NCBI GenBank assembly: GCA_964035575.1
Contig: OZ037884.1
Location: forward strand, 372,001-436,000
Direction: 5' to 3'
Length of the DNA: 64,000 nucleotides
DNA from: Rhynchopus sp. YZ270_cl-10
Lineage: Eukaryota > Euglenozoa > Diplonemea > Diplonemida > Diplonemidae
Positions 1-10,149 of the stretch are shown here, one piece after another (within the stretch, counting starts at the first letter, position 1; each line of letters begins with the position of its first letter). The position numbers and the translations under genes were made by a program. Under the pieces are notes generated by a model. It did no database searches and was not told the origin of the DNA. It was given only the letters and a program-made list of their open reading frames with translations.

Positions 1-302
1 GAAGAAAGGAAGAAGAAAAAGGGAGTGTCGTGCTCCCTGACACCAAGTCCTGGAAGAAACCTTTTGGCTGGCAGGACTCTGGCTTCTATTGTGATCAATG
101 TCTTAGAATCCTTCAGAACACACAAAGAGACGCAATACTGCCATTGGGGAGGGAGTGTAACACTGAAGGGGGGGGGAAAAAGAAAAAACTTGTTTCATAT
201 ACTAACTATTCTACTGAATAGATGGTATAATAGGGTGCACTAAATGTACCCAAACTTTTTTTTACTTTATGTGGATTGTTTGTTTAGAAAAAAAACAAAA
301 TT
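1..302. other. Gene-free A-rich repeat DNA
   Basis: No credible coding sequence. The stretch from about 215 to 290 (ending in a GGATTGTTTGTTT motif) is repeated with few changes at about 22722-22795, so the left edge of the window is itself a dispersed repeat. Confidence 0.6.
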
Positions 303-306
303 TTAT

Positions 307-341
307 AAGATGATCCTAAGCCTCTCGTTGCTTAGTCACCT
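307..341 (+). repeat. CTCTCGT-loop hairpin, copy 1
   Basis: AAGATGATC is followed by a perfect 6-bp stem CTAAGC (316-321)/GCTTAG (330-335) around the loop CTCTCGTT, then TCACC. The flanking TGA and TCA can also pair. One of eight copies of a dispersed hairpin (751, 1126, 6557, 18235, 23359, 25503, 38315). Confidence 0.75.
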
Positions 342-352
342 AAAGAAATGTT

Positions 353-425
353 TATTGGCTGAAGGGGGGGATGATTCGCACTTCTTGCGCACTTTTTGCA
401 TCCCCCCCATTCAGCCACATCAGTT
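353..425. mobile_element. Miniature hairpin element (GGCTGAA ends)
   Basis: Inverted repeat: ATTGGCTGAAGGGGGGGATG on the left pairs with CATCCCCCCCATTCAGCC on the right around a short loop containing TTCGCACTTCTTGCGC. A second copy lies at 22806-22893, and elements with similar GTGGCTGAA ends lie at 23228-23352. It looks like a MITE. No clear target duplication. Confidence 0.6.
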
Positions 426-750
426 ATCCTTTGTAAAACGTTACGACTTTAAAAAAATGTAGCGATACAATGTTATCCTTTGAAAAATTGTTGGAATGGA
501 GTAGTTGCCACATATGCAAGCCACCACTGTGCACCTACATGTACATTGCCTTACCACTTTGGTCCATGGGGGGTGCAAATACCCCTCATTAGGAAAGTGA
601 AAACCCCTGCAGAGGGAGGGGTGTGTATTTTGACCCTCAAGGAATGACATAAGTGGGGAAATGCTCTGGAAGACCAAATTGAGAAGCGAGAAAACAATTA
701 AAAAAAAAAGTACCCCTTCATCACCTTGGGGGAAAAGAAAGAAAAATTTA
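426..750. other. Gene-free AT-rich spacer
   Basis: Only short, compositionally biased open frames; no supported feature. Confidence 0.5.
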
Positions 751-790
751 TAATGACCCCAGGCCCCTCTCGTGCTTGGTCATCTAAAGG
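751..790 (+). repeat. CTCTCGT-loop hairpin, copy 2
   Basis: Stem CCAGGC (759-764)/GCTTGG (774-779) around CCCTCTCGT. Two stem positions differ from copy 1 but pairing is kept (C-G and G-U pairs). Confidence 0.65.
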
Positions 791-849
791 AAAACGTATG
801 GAATCGCAAGAGGGCGGATACGACAGGAAATAAAATTAAAAAAATTTGA

Positions 850-888
850 ACGATGAATGTATCTCTCGTTGTACGCACACGCATATCT
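850..888 (+). repeat. GATG...CAT hairpin with CTCTCGT loop
   Basis: GATGAAT, then GTA, loop TCTCTCGTTG, TAC, and a distal CAT. It shares the CTCTCGT core with the CTAAGC-stem hairpins but has a different two-part stem. Relatives at 4047, 5309, 13601 and 22455. Confidence 0.55.
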
Positions 889-1125
889 TTTTAAAAAAAG
901 GGAGGGGTTATAGGGCACACTCCCACAACCAAGATCTTAAAAATAGAAAATCTTGACAAGGATGGGATGTACCTTCCACACACACACAACTCGTTTATTG
1001 TTAAAGAATGATATGAATGTACGTCAGCCTTGTTTAAGCGCTTTTGGAAGAGGGGGAAAAAGTTACATTGCCGTCTCTTTGGTGTTGTTCGTTTGTTGCA
1101 TTGAAGCATCTACACAGAAAATTTT

Positions 1126-1160
1126 ATATGACCTTAAGCCTCTCGTTGCTTAGTCTGATT
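1126..1160 (+). repeat. CTCTCGT-loop hairpin, copy 3
   Basis: TATGACC, TTAAGC, CTCTCGTT, GCTTAG, TC. The inner five stem pairs are kept and the outermost is lost. Confidence 0.6.
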
Positions 1161-1688
1161 AGATTATTCTTTGGGGGGGTGAAGAGAGAAAAAAATGCGT
1201 CTACAATACTAAGCATAGACCTGTGGGGGGAAACGTTGTTTTCCCCTTCACAGGATAATGCTTGTTTGTCAGACGTCGCACGAAATGGTAGAGTGGAATG
1301 TGGTCGATGTTTGGTCATGGTTTGTGCATAGGGTTGGGTGGGGGGGAAAGTGCGGAGTGAAGTAAAATGGATAGATAACAACAAAACAAAAAAATGGAGG
1401 GAAAAAATGAAAAGTTTAAGAAGAACCTACGTCTCCCGTACTTTGCCCCGTCTCGCTCTGACCTCACCATAGGTTATGTTTTTTCTTCTTTTTGATTACC
1501 AGGTTTGGGGGAAAAAATGCAGGGGCAATCAATCCAATTTGGAAGGTGCTGCTGAAGGTGCATCAGTTGGTAAAGAAGAATACTCATTTTTTCTTTCTTT
1601 TTTTGCTGATCTGTTTAGTGAAGCTTCCAGACAGACAAATCACAATATGTTATTTTATTTTTTTATTTTTTATTTTTTTTTTTTGCGC
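1161..1688. other. Gene-free spacer
   Basis: No supported gene. Poly-T and pyrimidine runs, and short open frames with biased composition. Confidence 0.5.
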
Positions 1689-1750
1689 TGTGTCGACAAT
1701 CATCGACCGAGGCAAGAGTCTGCACTCAATATTGCCTGATAGGATGTGTA
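1689..1750. repeat. GTGTCGACAATC repeat, copy 1
   Basis: Begins with GTGTCGACAATCA and later has CTGCACTCAATATTGCC. The same arrangement (GTGTCGACAATCA ... CTGTACTCAATGTTGCC) occurs at 40549-40603. In both places the repeat ends immediately before the left end of a TIR element. Confidence 0.65.
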
Positions 1751-1751
1751 C

Positions 1752-2374
1752 TTAACCTATTAGCCACCACCTTTACATATATGTAAAGGTTAATCAGCAC
1801 CAGCCTCCTAGAAAATAAAATTTTGTCAAAAGTGAAAAAAAAATTTTGCAATGGATTCCGGGAGGTTGAAATGTGTGATTCCCCTATTTTTTTCTCTTTT
1901 TTTTTGATTTTTTCTCCCACCCACAACACGCACAACAGAGGGAAATTCGTGAAAAAGGGGTTTTTTTGGGGTTTTTTGGGGTTTTCAGAGCACTATCAAA
2001 ACATGGCAAGAGTCTCCAAGACAATAAAATTTTGTCAAAAGTGAAAAAAAAAATTTTCAATGGATTCCGGGAGGTAGAAATGTGTGATTCCCCTATTTTT
2101 TTTGGATTTTTTAGAATTTTGTTTTTGATTTTTTCCGCCACCCACAACACGCACACCAAGGAAAATGCGTGAAACAGGGATGGTCACAGCCTAACGAATG
2201 CGATTTTTTCGATTTTGATTCTCAGAACCGCAGAAGTCCCCGAAGACCATACCAAACCACCTAGAGGACCCAAAAAATGCACCATCGCCCCAGTTTTGAC
2301 CCAGAAACACTCAGATGATTCCAAAACAAAAAACGGGAAAAAAACCCCCACCCCCTTGGTGGCTAATAGGTTAA
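1752..2374. mobile_element. piggyBac-like non-autonomous TIR element
   Basis: Flanked by TTAA on both sides (1752-1755 and 2371-2374), with 14-bp perfect inverted ends CCTATTAGCCACCA. TTAA target sites with ends starting in CC are the piggyBac signature. There is no transposase. The interior is a direct duplication: a segment of about 125 bp starting near 1817 (TTTGTCAAAAGTGA ... CACCCACAACACGCACA) is repeated from about 2033. It could be another TTAA-using family. Confidence 0.7.
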
Positions 2375-2386
2375 AAAGGGTTTTTT

Positions 2387-2432
2387 AGATTCATATACTT
2401 TCAGTTCACAGAATTGAAAGTATTTGAGAGGG
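2387..2432. repeat. ATACTTTCA hairpin repeat, copy 1
   Basis: Perfect 9-bp stem ATACTTTCA (2395-2403)/TGAAAGTAT (2415-2423). The whole segment, from TAGATTCAT to the GGTCAACACAT tail, recurs at 29594-29645. Confidence 0.75.
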
Positions 2433-2529
2433 TCAACACATGCACCCTTTCTTTTTTTGGTTTTTTTTTGATTTTTAGATTTTTTGAAAGGGAAAAAAAA
2501 AACGCAATTCGCACTTAACTCGATGTAGA

Positions 2530-2625
2530 AAGTTGACTTCAAATACAAAGCCCTCTCGTGAACAGTGTACCTTTGGTACAATGACCGGCTGGACACCCAA
2601 CCTTGCAGTCCTACATCTAGAAATG
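2530..2625 (+). repeat. TTGACTTGAAATACAA repeat, copy 1
   Basis: About 95-bp unit: TTGACTTCAAATACAAAG, then CCCTCTCGTGAACAGTGTACC and a GGACACCCAACC tail. Longer copies at 5651 and 25058; short copies at 25443 and 41702. It contains the same CTCTCGT core as the small hairpins. Confidence 0.7.
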
Positions 2626-2954
2626 ACACCTTTGTCGATATTCTAATAAAAGGGGGCTTTTTTTTGACTGCATCATTCCCAAGGAGAGAGGCAGAGAGAC
2701 CTAGAGAGAGACAGAAGGAGGTGGGACGCAACAAAAAAAAAAAAAAAAAGAAAAAATGTTTTGTTTGATTATAGACTACTATCACTTATTCTGGAAAGTT
2801 CTGGTCCCACCCCGTCTTGTTTTATGGTTGGTCTGCAAAGCAAAAAGGGAGGGGGTTTGGGTATACGTATATGCGGCCAGAGCAGAAACCGGCAGCAAGG
2901 CCAAAAAATCAAACACCAAAAAAAAAAAAAAAATCACAACAAATGGTAGTTGTT

Positions 2955-3095
2955 TGATGCAGGCACCTCCGACTGACCCACTGTACGATGCCGGCCATCC
3001 GGATGAAAGCACAAAGTACCCTGCAGCCTACAACAGAAGATGTGCGACACAAATGATAGTTGATGCAGGCACCTCCGACTGACCTACGCACGATT
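2955..3095 (+). repeat. GATGCAGGCACC repeat, tandem pair
   Basis: Two partial units (GATGCAGGCACCTCCGACTG at 2955 and 3063). The first carries a CGATGCCGGCCATC ... ACAACAGAAGATGT tail. Related copies at 5428-5530 and 30011-30092. Confidence 0.65.
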
Positions 3096-3251
3096 TCCCT
3101 AACAAATGAAAATAACGTTAAAACGTTACATCATGTGACATAACGCCCTATGAAATTCACAATAGGTATTGTGAATAAAAAGGGGGCGACATAAGCAGGG
3201 AAAAACACTAGGTAGGGGAAAAAAGAGAATTTTTTTTTTTTTTTTGAAGAC

Positions 3252-3291
3252 TTGGTTGTATTAGTGTAGACACCCGAGGATGAACACCACT
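3252..3291 (+). repeat. TTGGTTGTATTAGTG repeat, copy 1
   Basis: About 40-bp unit: TTGGTTGTATTAGTG, then TAGACACCCGAGGATG and CCACT. Near-identical copies at 24687-24728 and inside the methyltransferase intron at 34342-34382. AGTG and CACT can pair. Confidence 0.75.
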
Positions 3292-3313
3292 ATTTTTTTT
3301 TATGAACCTCAGC

Positions 3314-3991
3314 AGTGCTGACGCTAAGGCCGGCTAGCCGGTCATATTTTTTTTTTTTTTTTTGATTTTTTTTTTTTCATGCCCTTTTCAGAGGTTTTTT
3401 AGGAACCGGTTTTTTTGACCTTAGGGGGGGTGAGGTGGTCAAAAAAATTTTCGCGCGCTTCGCGCGCGAAAGACCTGGAGAAGCTAGTTTGTGGGGTTTT
3501 TGGAATCCGTCCGCGCTGTGGTGGGGTCAATTTGACGAAATGGAGAAGTTCTTGGCTTTTGGTTAACATCAGTGTATGGTGAAGGGCCAAGTGATCCTGC
3601 CGACTGAACAAGAAAAGGGTGAAAATGGGTCAAGGGCTGCCGCGCCGCAGGCGGAAATTTTTAGATGTCGTCCACTTTTGGGATCAGTACCCAGTACCGT
3701 GTCATGCAATTACGATAAGCTTGCGCCGCAGGCGCACGGTACGCTACTTTTATTATTTCGCCATATCCTTTTTTCTCATTCCTCGTTGGGTTCTACGAGC
3801 TCCGTCCGTCAAATTCTAGGGTATCCACAGATTTCGAGGAGGGCACTTCCGCCCATCCCCTACCCTACCTAACCACCCACCCAATACCGGTCATATATGA
3901 CCGGTCATATATGACCGGCATATTTTCAGCTTTTTTTTTTTTTTTTTTTTTTTGGTCATATATGACCGGCTTTTTCCTTAGCGTCAGCACT
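3314..3991. mobile_element. Mutator-like TIR element with 10-bp target duplication
   Basis: Ends are 16-bp perfect inverted repeats: AGTGCTGACGCTAAGG (3314-3329) and its complement (3976-3991), with subterminal GCCGGTCATAT inverted repeats. The element is bounded by an exact 10-bp direct repeat GAACCTCAGC (3304-3313 and 3992-4001). An 8-10 bp duplication suggests the Mutator superfamily. There is no transposase. The interior has a palindrome-like TTCGCGCGCTTCGCGCGCGAA, GGTCATATATGACC repeats, and a GCGCCGCAGGCGC box also present near 41176. Confidence 0.8.
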
Positions 3992-4046
3992 GAACCTCAG
4001 CCACGCTGAACCACCTGAAAAGAAGACAAATAAGAAGGAAGCTTGT

Positions 4047-4080
4047 AAGATGAATGTATCTCTCGTGCGTGCACATATCA
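4047..4080 (+). repeat. GATG...CTCTCGT hairpin
   Basis: GATGAATGTAT, CTCTCGTGC, GTGCACATATC. GTAT and GTGC pair with G-U wobbles. Same family as 850 and 13601. Confidence 0.5.
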
Positions 4081-4253
4081 TTTGACACATAAATTTTAAA
4101 ACAAAAAAAATCCGGGGAAAAAAAAAGAACAAAAAAACATCAACAACAACACACCCAAATGGGAAAGAGGTGTCTTGAGGAAGGCACATAAACATAGCGG
4201 TTACTTTTTTTAATGAGATAGATGATTGCGAGGGAGGAAACATTTAAAAAAAA

Positions 4254-5218
4254 GGGAAAACCTTTATTCGGCTCACAAAAAGTAATTTTTCCATCATTCG
4301 GCTCACAAAATAAAATTTTTACATCATTCTATCAAAGTCACTATAATTTTTCCTTCATTCGGCTCACAAAAGTTAATTTTTCCACCATTCTATCAATATT
4401 TTGCCAATTTTTCCATCATTCTATCAAAGTTTTTTTTTTTCACTTTACTTTTCGAGGAAATATTTCCGCTGGAAAAAATTTTTGGGTGGGATTTTTTGCC
4501 CATTTTTATAGGTTGTGGGAGGGAAAATTCGTAGGTGACTTGTTGCGGCGAAGGTCACGCATGTCAGCAATCACACTATGTGCACCATAGTTTGATACAC
4601 TTCTCACGTTATCGCAGGTCTGGGAGGCGACGGCGCCGACGATTCCTGTGTTGGCAACAGGGTGATCGTCAGAGGTGCAGGTGCGCTCGTGCTGGGTGAT
4701 GCGACAACCATCACCGTCTTGCACCGCACACACCCTCCATGCACACATAAGGAACCGGCACACAAGGGTCATTCGGGTGCCTGTGCGGTTCGAGACGCGG
4801 AAGGAAAAATGTGGAGGATGAAGGACTGCCACGTTACCGTCTCCTTTAGGTCATCCAAGCTGTTAAACTCGGCACCAGTGACCACTTGTCTTTGCATGTT
4901 TAGCAAACAGTGTGTAATTTGTGACCCTAGAAATATAAATTTTTCGAAAAATACAAAAAAATGACCCCGTTTTTCCTCAAAAAATACCACCCAATTTTAT
5001 TTTTCCAGCGGTAAAAATTTCTTCGAAAAAGTGAAAGAAAAACTTTGATAGAATGATGGAAAAATTGGCAAAATATTGATAGAATGGTGGAAAAATTAAC
5101 TTTTGTGAGCCGAATGAAGGAAAAATTATAGTAACTTTGATAGAATGATGTAAAAATTTTATTTTGTGAGCCGAATGATGGAAAAATTACTTTTTGTGAG
5201 CCGAATAAAGGTTTTCCC
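4254..5218. mobile_element. Long-TIR Mutator-like element carrying gene-like cargo
   Basis: Terminal inverted repeats of about 245 bp (4254-4501 and 4978-5218), near-perfect, starting GGGAAAACC. Flanked by an identical 9-bp sequence TAAAAAAAA (4245-4253 and 5219-5227). Long TIRs with a 9-bp duplication are the Mutator pattern; the A-rich duplication could be partly chance. The arms contain repeats of ATTCGGCTCACAAAA. The 4502-4977 core is richer in G+C and looks captured from a gene; see the next entry. Confidence 0.75.
4506..4990 (-). pseudogene. Probable captured gene fragment inside the long-TIR element
   Basis: The core shows protein-like minus-strand sequence in two overlapping frames: a stretch with RQVVTGAEFNSLDDLKETV at about 4820-4920, and a Cys-rich stretch ending GAHSVIADMRDLRR at about 4545-4800. 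Neither frame is a whole protein and I recognise no family. Composition and position suggest a host gene piece captured between Mutator-type ends (Pack-MULE structure). This is inference. Confidence 0.35.
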
Positions 5219-5308
5219 TAAAAAAAATTATAAAAGCGTCCACAAAAAGAATAGGGGATGTGCAGGATTAATGTGTCTCTCTCTTTCACGAGAAAAGAGG
5301 GATAACTC

Positions 5309-5340
5309 AGATGAATATGCTTCGCGTGCACATCACATCT
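5309..5340 (+). repeat. GATG...CATC hairpin
   Basis: GATG (5310-5313) pairs with CATC (5336-5339); inner TGC/GCA around loop TTCGCGT. Confidence 0.5.
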
Positions 5341-5427
5341 ATAAAATAGAAAGAATATCAATACATGAGTTTGGGATCATACATTTTAGCCTCAAACGTT
5401 GTCGCGAATAAAAAAAATTGTAGTTGC

Positions 5428-5530
5428 TGATGCACGCACCCTCCTCTGATGACTGACCCACTGTACGATGCCGGCCATCAAGATGAACTCACAAAGTACC
5501 CTGCAGCCAACAACAGAAGATGTAAAAAGA
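5428..5530 (+). repeat. GATGCACGCACC repeat
   Basis: GATGCACGCACC, GACTGACCCACTGTACGATG, CCGGCCATC and ACAACAGAAGATGT in the same order as at 2955. Confidence 0.65.
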
Positions 5531-5650
5531 AAAGGAAACCTAATGGCTTGCCAACCGAATTGTGAACCGGGGGGGGGTGGGTCATCAGCCAGCGACCCAC
5601 TTTCCCTGAAGAGTGGTGATATTATAGGTATTCCCGTTCAAAAAAAGGGG

Positions 5651-5772
5651 AGGTTGACTTGAAATACAACAGCCCTCTCGTGAACAGTATACCTTGGTAC
5701 ACCGGGTGTACCGGGAGGGTGGACACCCAAACCATGCAGTCCTACAATCCATTTCGTGGTTTGCATCTTTAA
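5651..5772 (+). repeat. TTGACTTGAAATACAA repeat, copy 2 (long form)
   Basis: TTGACTTGAAATACAA, CCCTCTCGTGAACAGTATACC, GTGGACACCC and TACAATCCATTTCGTGG. Co-linear with 25058-25174 over about 115 bp. Confidence 0.75.
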
Positions 5773-6043
5773 AAAAAAGCGTTGATACTTCCTCAGGTAA
5801 TGCGTGTCATTCCAAAGCGAGGGGAGGTCAATGTGTCTGTCTGTTACTAGACGATATAAACCTCACCTTGCAAATACGTGCATCTCTGAAGAAGCTGACC
5901 CAGCCACAACACTGAACTAAAAAAATAAGACGATACTGCTATCTCGTACATAGTCACCCAAAAGAAAACATGAGACGGGAGTTGTAAAATAATTTTTTGT
6001 TTTGTCAGAGAGAGACAAGAGAAACTAATATGGGTAATTATCA

Positions 6044-6140
6044 TAACACCCACGTTACTAATACCCATTTACGATAATACCCACTGGGTATTATCGTAAA
6101 AGGGTATTATCGTAAATGGGTATTAGTAACGTGGGTGTTA
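6044..6140. mobile_element. 39-bp perfect palindromic MITE
   Basis: Arms 6044-6082 and 6102-6140 are exact reverse complements (ends TAACACCC/GGGTGTTA). The 19-bp spacer repeats part of the arm (GGTATTATCGTAAA). Probably a hairpin MITE. Perfect arms imply a recent origin or conversion. Confidence 0.75.
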
Positions 6141-6556
6141 CAGTCATTTTCCCAAACTAATACCCATGGTGCATCGAGAAATGTACACCCACCCCACCCC
6201 CCAAAATGAGCAGTACTCTATGCAGGAAGGCTACCCTCCCATCCCCACACCTGATATTTTTTTTCCAAAAAAATAAATAAATAAAAATCACACACAAATA
6301 CTGCGCAAACAGCAAATAGGCTTATATTCTCAGCGTGAGAAAAAGATAGATACGATATCTAAGGTCTCACAAATAACTCCCTCCCCACACACGAACGGGA
6401 AACATCCGCGGAGGAATTACAACTGATTTCGAACACCATCACGCACATTGTTTTCCCCCTTTTTTTTGAAGGAAGAGATGTAAAACTATTTTATCAGAAC
6501 TCGCATACCAAAACAATAAATCCGCACAAAAAAAAAAAAAAACAAAACAAAGTTTA
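6141..6556. other. Gene-free spacer
   Basis: No supported feature; A-rich runs only. Confidence 0.5.
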
Positions 6557-6640
6557 TAAGATGACCCTAAGCCTCTCATGCTTAGTCACCTTGATCACAT
6601 TCGTTATCGCGCAGCAACAAGCTGCACAATCACGAATATG
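6557..6640 (+). repeat. CTCTCGT-type hairpin, copy 4, with longer flank
   Basis: CTAAGC, CTCTCAT, GCTTAG stem-loop. The downstream flank (ATTCGTTATCGC ... CAGC) is shared with copy 18235, so these two belong to a longer unit of about 80 bp. Confidence 0.7.
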
Positions 6641-6801
6641 ACAAAATGTCTGAACGAAAAAAAAAGGGGGGTTAACAAAGATGAATCACTTCATAGAATA
6701 ACACATTTCTTGCAACACTAAAAAAAAAACCATCTGTCGCAAAAACCCCCTCTTTTTTTTGAATCACATAGCAATGAACAGCTTCTACCACAGACTCTTT
6801 C

Positions 6802-9800
6802 TTAAGGCATTGGCATGGGTAGATCCACTATGCTGCACACCGTCTCCCCATCGTCTTCCTCTTCAATCTCATGCTGTAGGGCCTCCATCTCCACACCTTG
6901 CGACGGAGGCAACTCAAGCACCTCATCCCCTTGTGGCTGTGGGCTTCGTGGCATCCTCGGTGGTTTATGTCTCCTCGACTCCGGCAACTTCTCCGGAAAG
7001 TTACTATGTCCACTCACACTCAAGGACCCTCCTGCCCTAAAGGACGGCGTCCGTTTCCCTCTCGGATCCTTTCCCCCTGCACCTCCCCCTCCTTGCTGCG
7101 GCTTTTGACTTTGCAGATACGACATAATCCCCGATCTCTGCGTCGAGACGCTTTGATAGGAACAAACCGATTGCGCGCAGTTTGTTGTTCTACCCCCTCC
7201 TCCTCCTCCTCCCCCTCCTGCTCCCCCTCCAATCAATTTCGGGGAGGCTGCGCATTCAGAACCAAGACGTGGACTCGCCATTCTCATAGATGAACGACCA
7301 AAAGCGAATTTTGGAGAATGCATAACAGAGGACGTTGTGCTGCCAACAAAGGAGGCAACGGAGTTGCGTCGGATGTGCGGACGGTGGAGTGCAGAGGAGT
7401 GGGTGGAGGCGGTTTCACTTTCGGTGTCACTGTCGCCTTCACGACGGTATTGCCGAGAGAGCTCCTCGGCATCCGAGCAAAAGTAATGATGGTCAATCAA
7501 CTCCTGTGCAGAAGGTCTTTCCATCGGGTTTCTGTTCAAACAATCCAACAAAAACGCTTCACTCGCCGCTGTCAACCCCGGCGGTGCGGTAACCGGCTGC
7601 GTATCATCACACACCCAATGCAACACCTGCAGCTGCGTATTCGCTGTAAAATGATGCCACGGATTCTGCGCCGTCAGCATCTCCATGACAGTGCACCCGA
7701 CAGACCAGATGTCTGCCTGGAAGGAGTACCGCTGTGCTCTCAGAACCTCAGGGGCCATCCAATACGGGGTTCCGTGGATACCTTCAAACTTTCCATCGGC
7801 ACCCTCCTCAGATAAACCAGAGCTTCCGAAGTCTGCCAGTTTGATGATACCTGTTGGATTAGGTTTGTAGTTGCAGAATCGAAAAGCGTTTGAGGGTTAA
7901 GGGGAAAGGAAGATAATGGCCCTTAGTGTGCAGTGTGTAGTGTGTTTGATAACTAATAGGGGTATTTTTGTAGAAGGAGTGCTCCGCTCCTCTCTCGAGG
8001 ACAAGCAAGAGGTTGAAGTCCCTCATCCACATCACTGCACACTGCTGGACGTAGCTCTTGAGAGCTATTTTGTTGGTCGGAGGGCAACGCGATCGCGTCG
8101 CGACACAAACTTTTCTTTTGAGCAAGCCACAGAGCCAGAAGGTCATGAAGCGGAGCTCCGTGGTGGTGAAGCCCAAAAGCAAACCAGTCTCACCGAGGGG
8201 ACCGCCGCCACCCAAAAACCCCACACCTACATCTCCCTAACCCTCCCCCACGGCAATGCAATATTAAACTTCGACGAAGTGCCAATTTCTCTCGGGGGGG
8301 GATAATGCAACAAGCCACCTCAAAAAAAACTAAATAAATACAATGCAAATAATACATGAATGCAAAAAATAGTGGGGATTTACAAAATTTTTTTTTCGAA
8401 AAAATGAGGGAATTCTATACCTGTGGCAGTGATCAAGAGGTTTGCACCTTTGATATCTCTGTGGGTCACTCCGCACATATGCACTCCTGCCAGCCCGACA
8501 AGGATTTGGTATGTATAGTTCACGACGGTATCCTCTTCCAGTGGGCCGAAGATCTTTAGCAGGTTTGCCACGGAACCTGCGGAGACAAACTCCATGAAGA
8601 TGTTGACGGTCAGACCGCTCTTCTCTGTGAAGAAGTACCGCACCACATGCAGGTGGTTCAGCTGCGAGATCACCTTGATCTCATTCGCCAGCTGCGCCAT
8701 CTTCGTCGCCACCGCCTTATCCTTCACATCAAACTCAACGCTCTTCACCGCCATAAACTGCCCCGTCTCCAAATTCAACCCGCGATGCACCTTCCCAAAC
8801 CCACCCTGCCCTAATAACTCCCCTTTCCTCCATCTCAACGTCCTCGTAATCGTCTTCACATCCGATGGCGTCGTTGTCTCGTGTCTTGACTCTGCTCTGA
8901 CACGATACGACGTCCCCTTCTGTGCAGGGCATGCCAAGCTTCCACCTGCCTTAGGACTACCTCCAATCGGATGCGCACCTTGAGGAATCGTTAAGGTGCT
9001 GGACGGAGCCTTCACCTCATCTAAATAGTGTACCCCCGAACGCCGTTCTTTTGATGACGCAGGAAGCAATGCAGCAGGGCGATGAGTCGGATCGGGACTG
9101 GGTGGGGATAAATTCAGCATCGGAGCAGGAGAGATATTGCTTGGGGGAATGCTGTTTGGGGAGACCGGACGCGATACGGTACGACCCGGCATGTCGACCG
9201 TCCATTCTCCAGATTGCGTTGAAATACCAGATTTTCCAAGAAACGATCCTTCCATCATGCCTTCTCCAGACGTCAAGGTTGATTGAGTTTGAAATGTAGA
9301 AGCAGCAGAAAAAAAATGTGAAGGGACATCTGGGGGTGCTGGCGGAGCGGTGGTGGGGTAGCTCATTTGTAGTTGAGGAAGATACGCCATTTCTGGCCGC
9401 ATCTGTCTTCTTGGCGTTTCATGGGTGCTCAGAGAACCGCTGGAAACTAATGTACTTTGCGCCTCCTCTACAGCAGACACCACGACGCTGTCCTCTTCGT
9501 CACGGCTCCTCCTCCCTTCTCTTTCCTCATGCGCTGCCGTTGGTGTGTCAACACTGCATGTCCCCATCCTTACCAAAGGCAAGGATTCCCCCTCTGCCAG
9601 CTTAGTCAACCTCACCAAAAACACTACCAATAACAAACAATACTGCAAACCACCCACATACACCGGAACTGCAGAGGTGCCATCTGCAATATGCACTACA
9701 TCGTGGAGGATGAGCGACGCAAAGAGACTCCATGCGGAACACATCCCCAATGCCGCTAGCGCCTTTACCTTCACAAAGGGTGCGGCCAGCCCAGGGAGAA

Positions 9801-10149
9801 GCAAAAGCGCGCACACTGCACCCACCTGTTCATATCCTAGGTAGATCACAGAGGTGCACATTGTGGTGATAGCATTTGCGTATACTATCGCAGCTGTAGC
9901 GAGAACGTGCTCGGGGTTGCCAGAGTAGCGTGTAATAAAGGCACCCAGAACGGCGACGAGAGTGCCCTGTGCGTAGATCACCTTTGCAGCGATGTTCCCA
10001 GAGTGGAAGTACACAGGCACAGCAATTCCCATGAAGGCGCACCACGCTAGGACGTAAGGCAGTACGGCGCGGGCGTTGGTGATACTGAGCCGTGCGTCTT
10101 GGAGTTTGTGGCGGCGGAAGAGCCAGTCCATGTTGTCATGCTCAGACAT
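6802..10149 (-). CDS. Six-TM membrane protein with C-terminal MEKK/STE11-type kinase domain
   Basis: Two exons: 8421-10149 and 6802-7850. The 570-bp intron 7851-8420 (donor GTATAG, acceptor CAACAG, phase 1) joins TATG to IIKLADFG exactly within the kinase fold. The product is 925 aa. Residues about 28-181 form six hydrophobic segments (28-48, 55-74, 82-104, 109-126, 129-148, 160-181). About 182-437 is a low-complexity Ser/Pro linker. About 438-700 is a complete Ser/Thr kinase: GQGGFGKV loop, Lys469, Glu490, THRDIKGAN (Asp565), DFG (583-585), GTPYWMAPE. The closest fold is MAPKKK/STE11. The C-terminal tail is Ser/Gly-rich with a poly-Gly run. The start at 10149 is chosen because upstream in-frame codons read a GT-repeat leader. 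A pyrimidine tract ending CAG lies about 80 nt upstream. Likely a membrane-tethered MAPK-cascade activator; ligand unknown. Confidence 0.88.
7859..8305. other. Open frames on both strands inside the kinase intron
   Basis: The intron is unusually G+C-rich for this window and open on both strands (plus 7916-8305, 129 codons; minus 7859-8224, 121 codons). The splice junction needs no extra exon here. This may be relic coding sequence or a small nested gene; neither strand is recognisable. Confidence 0.25.
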
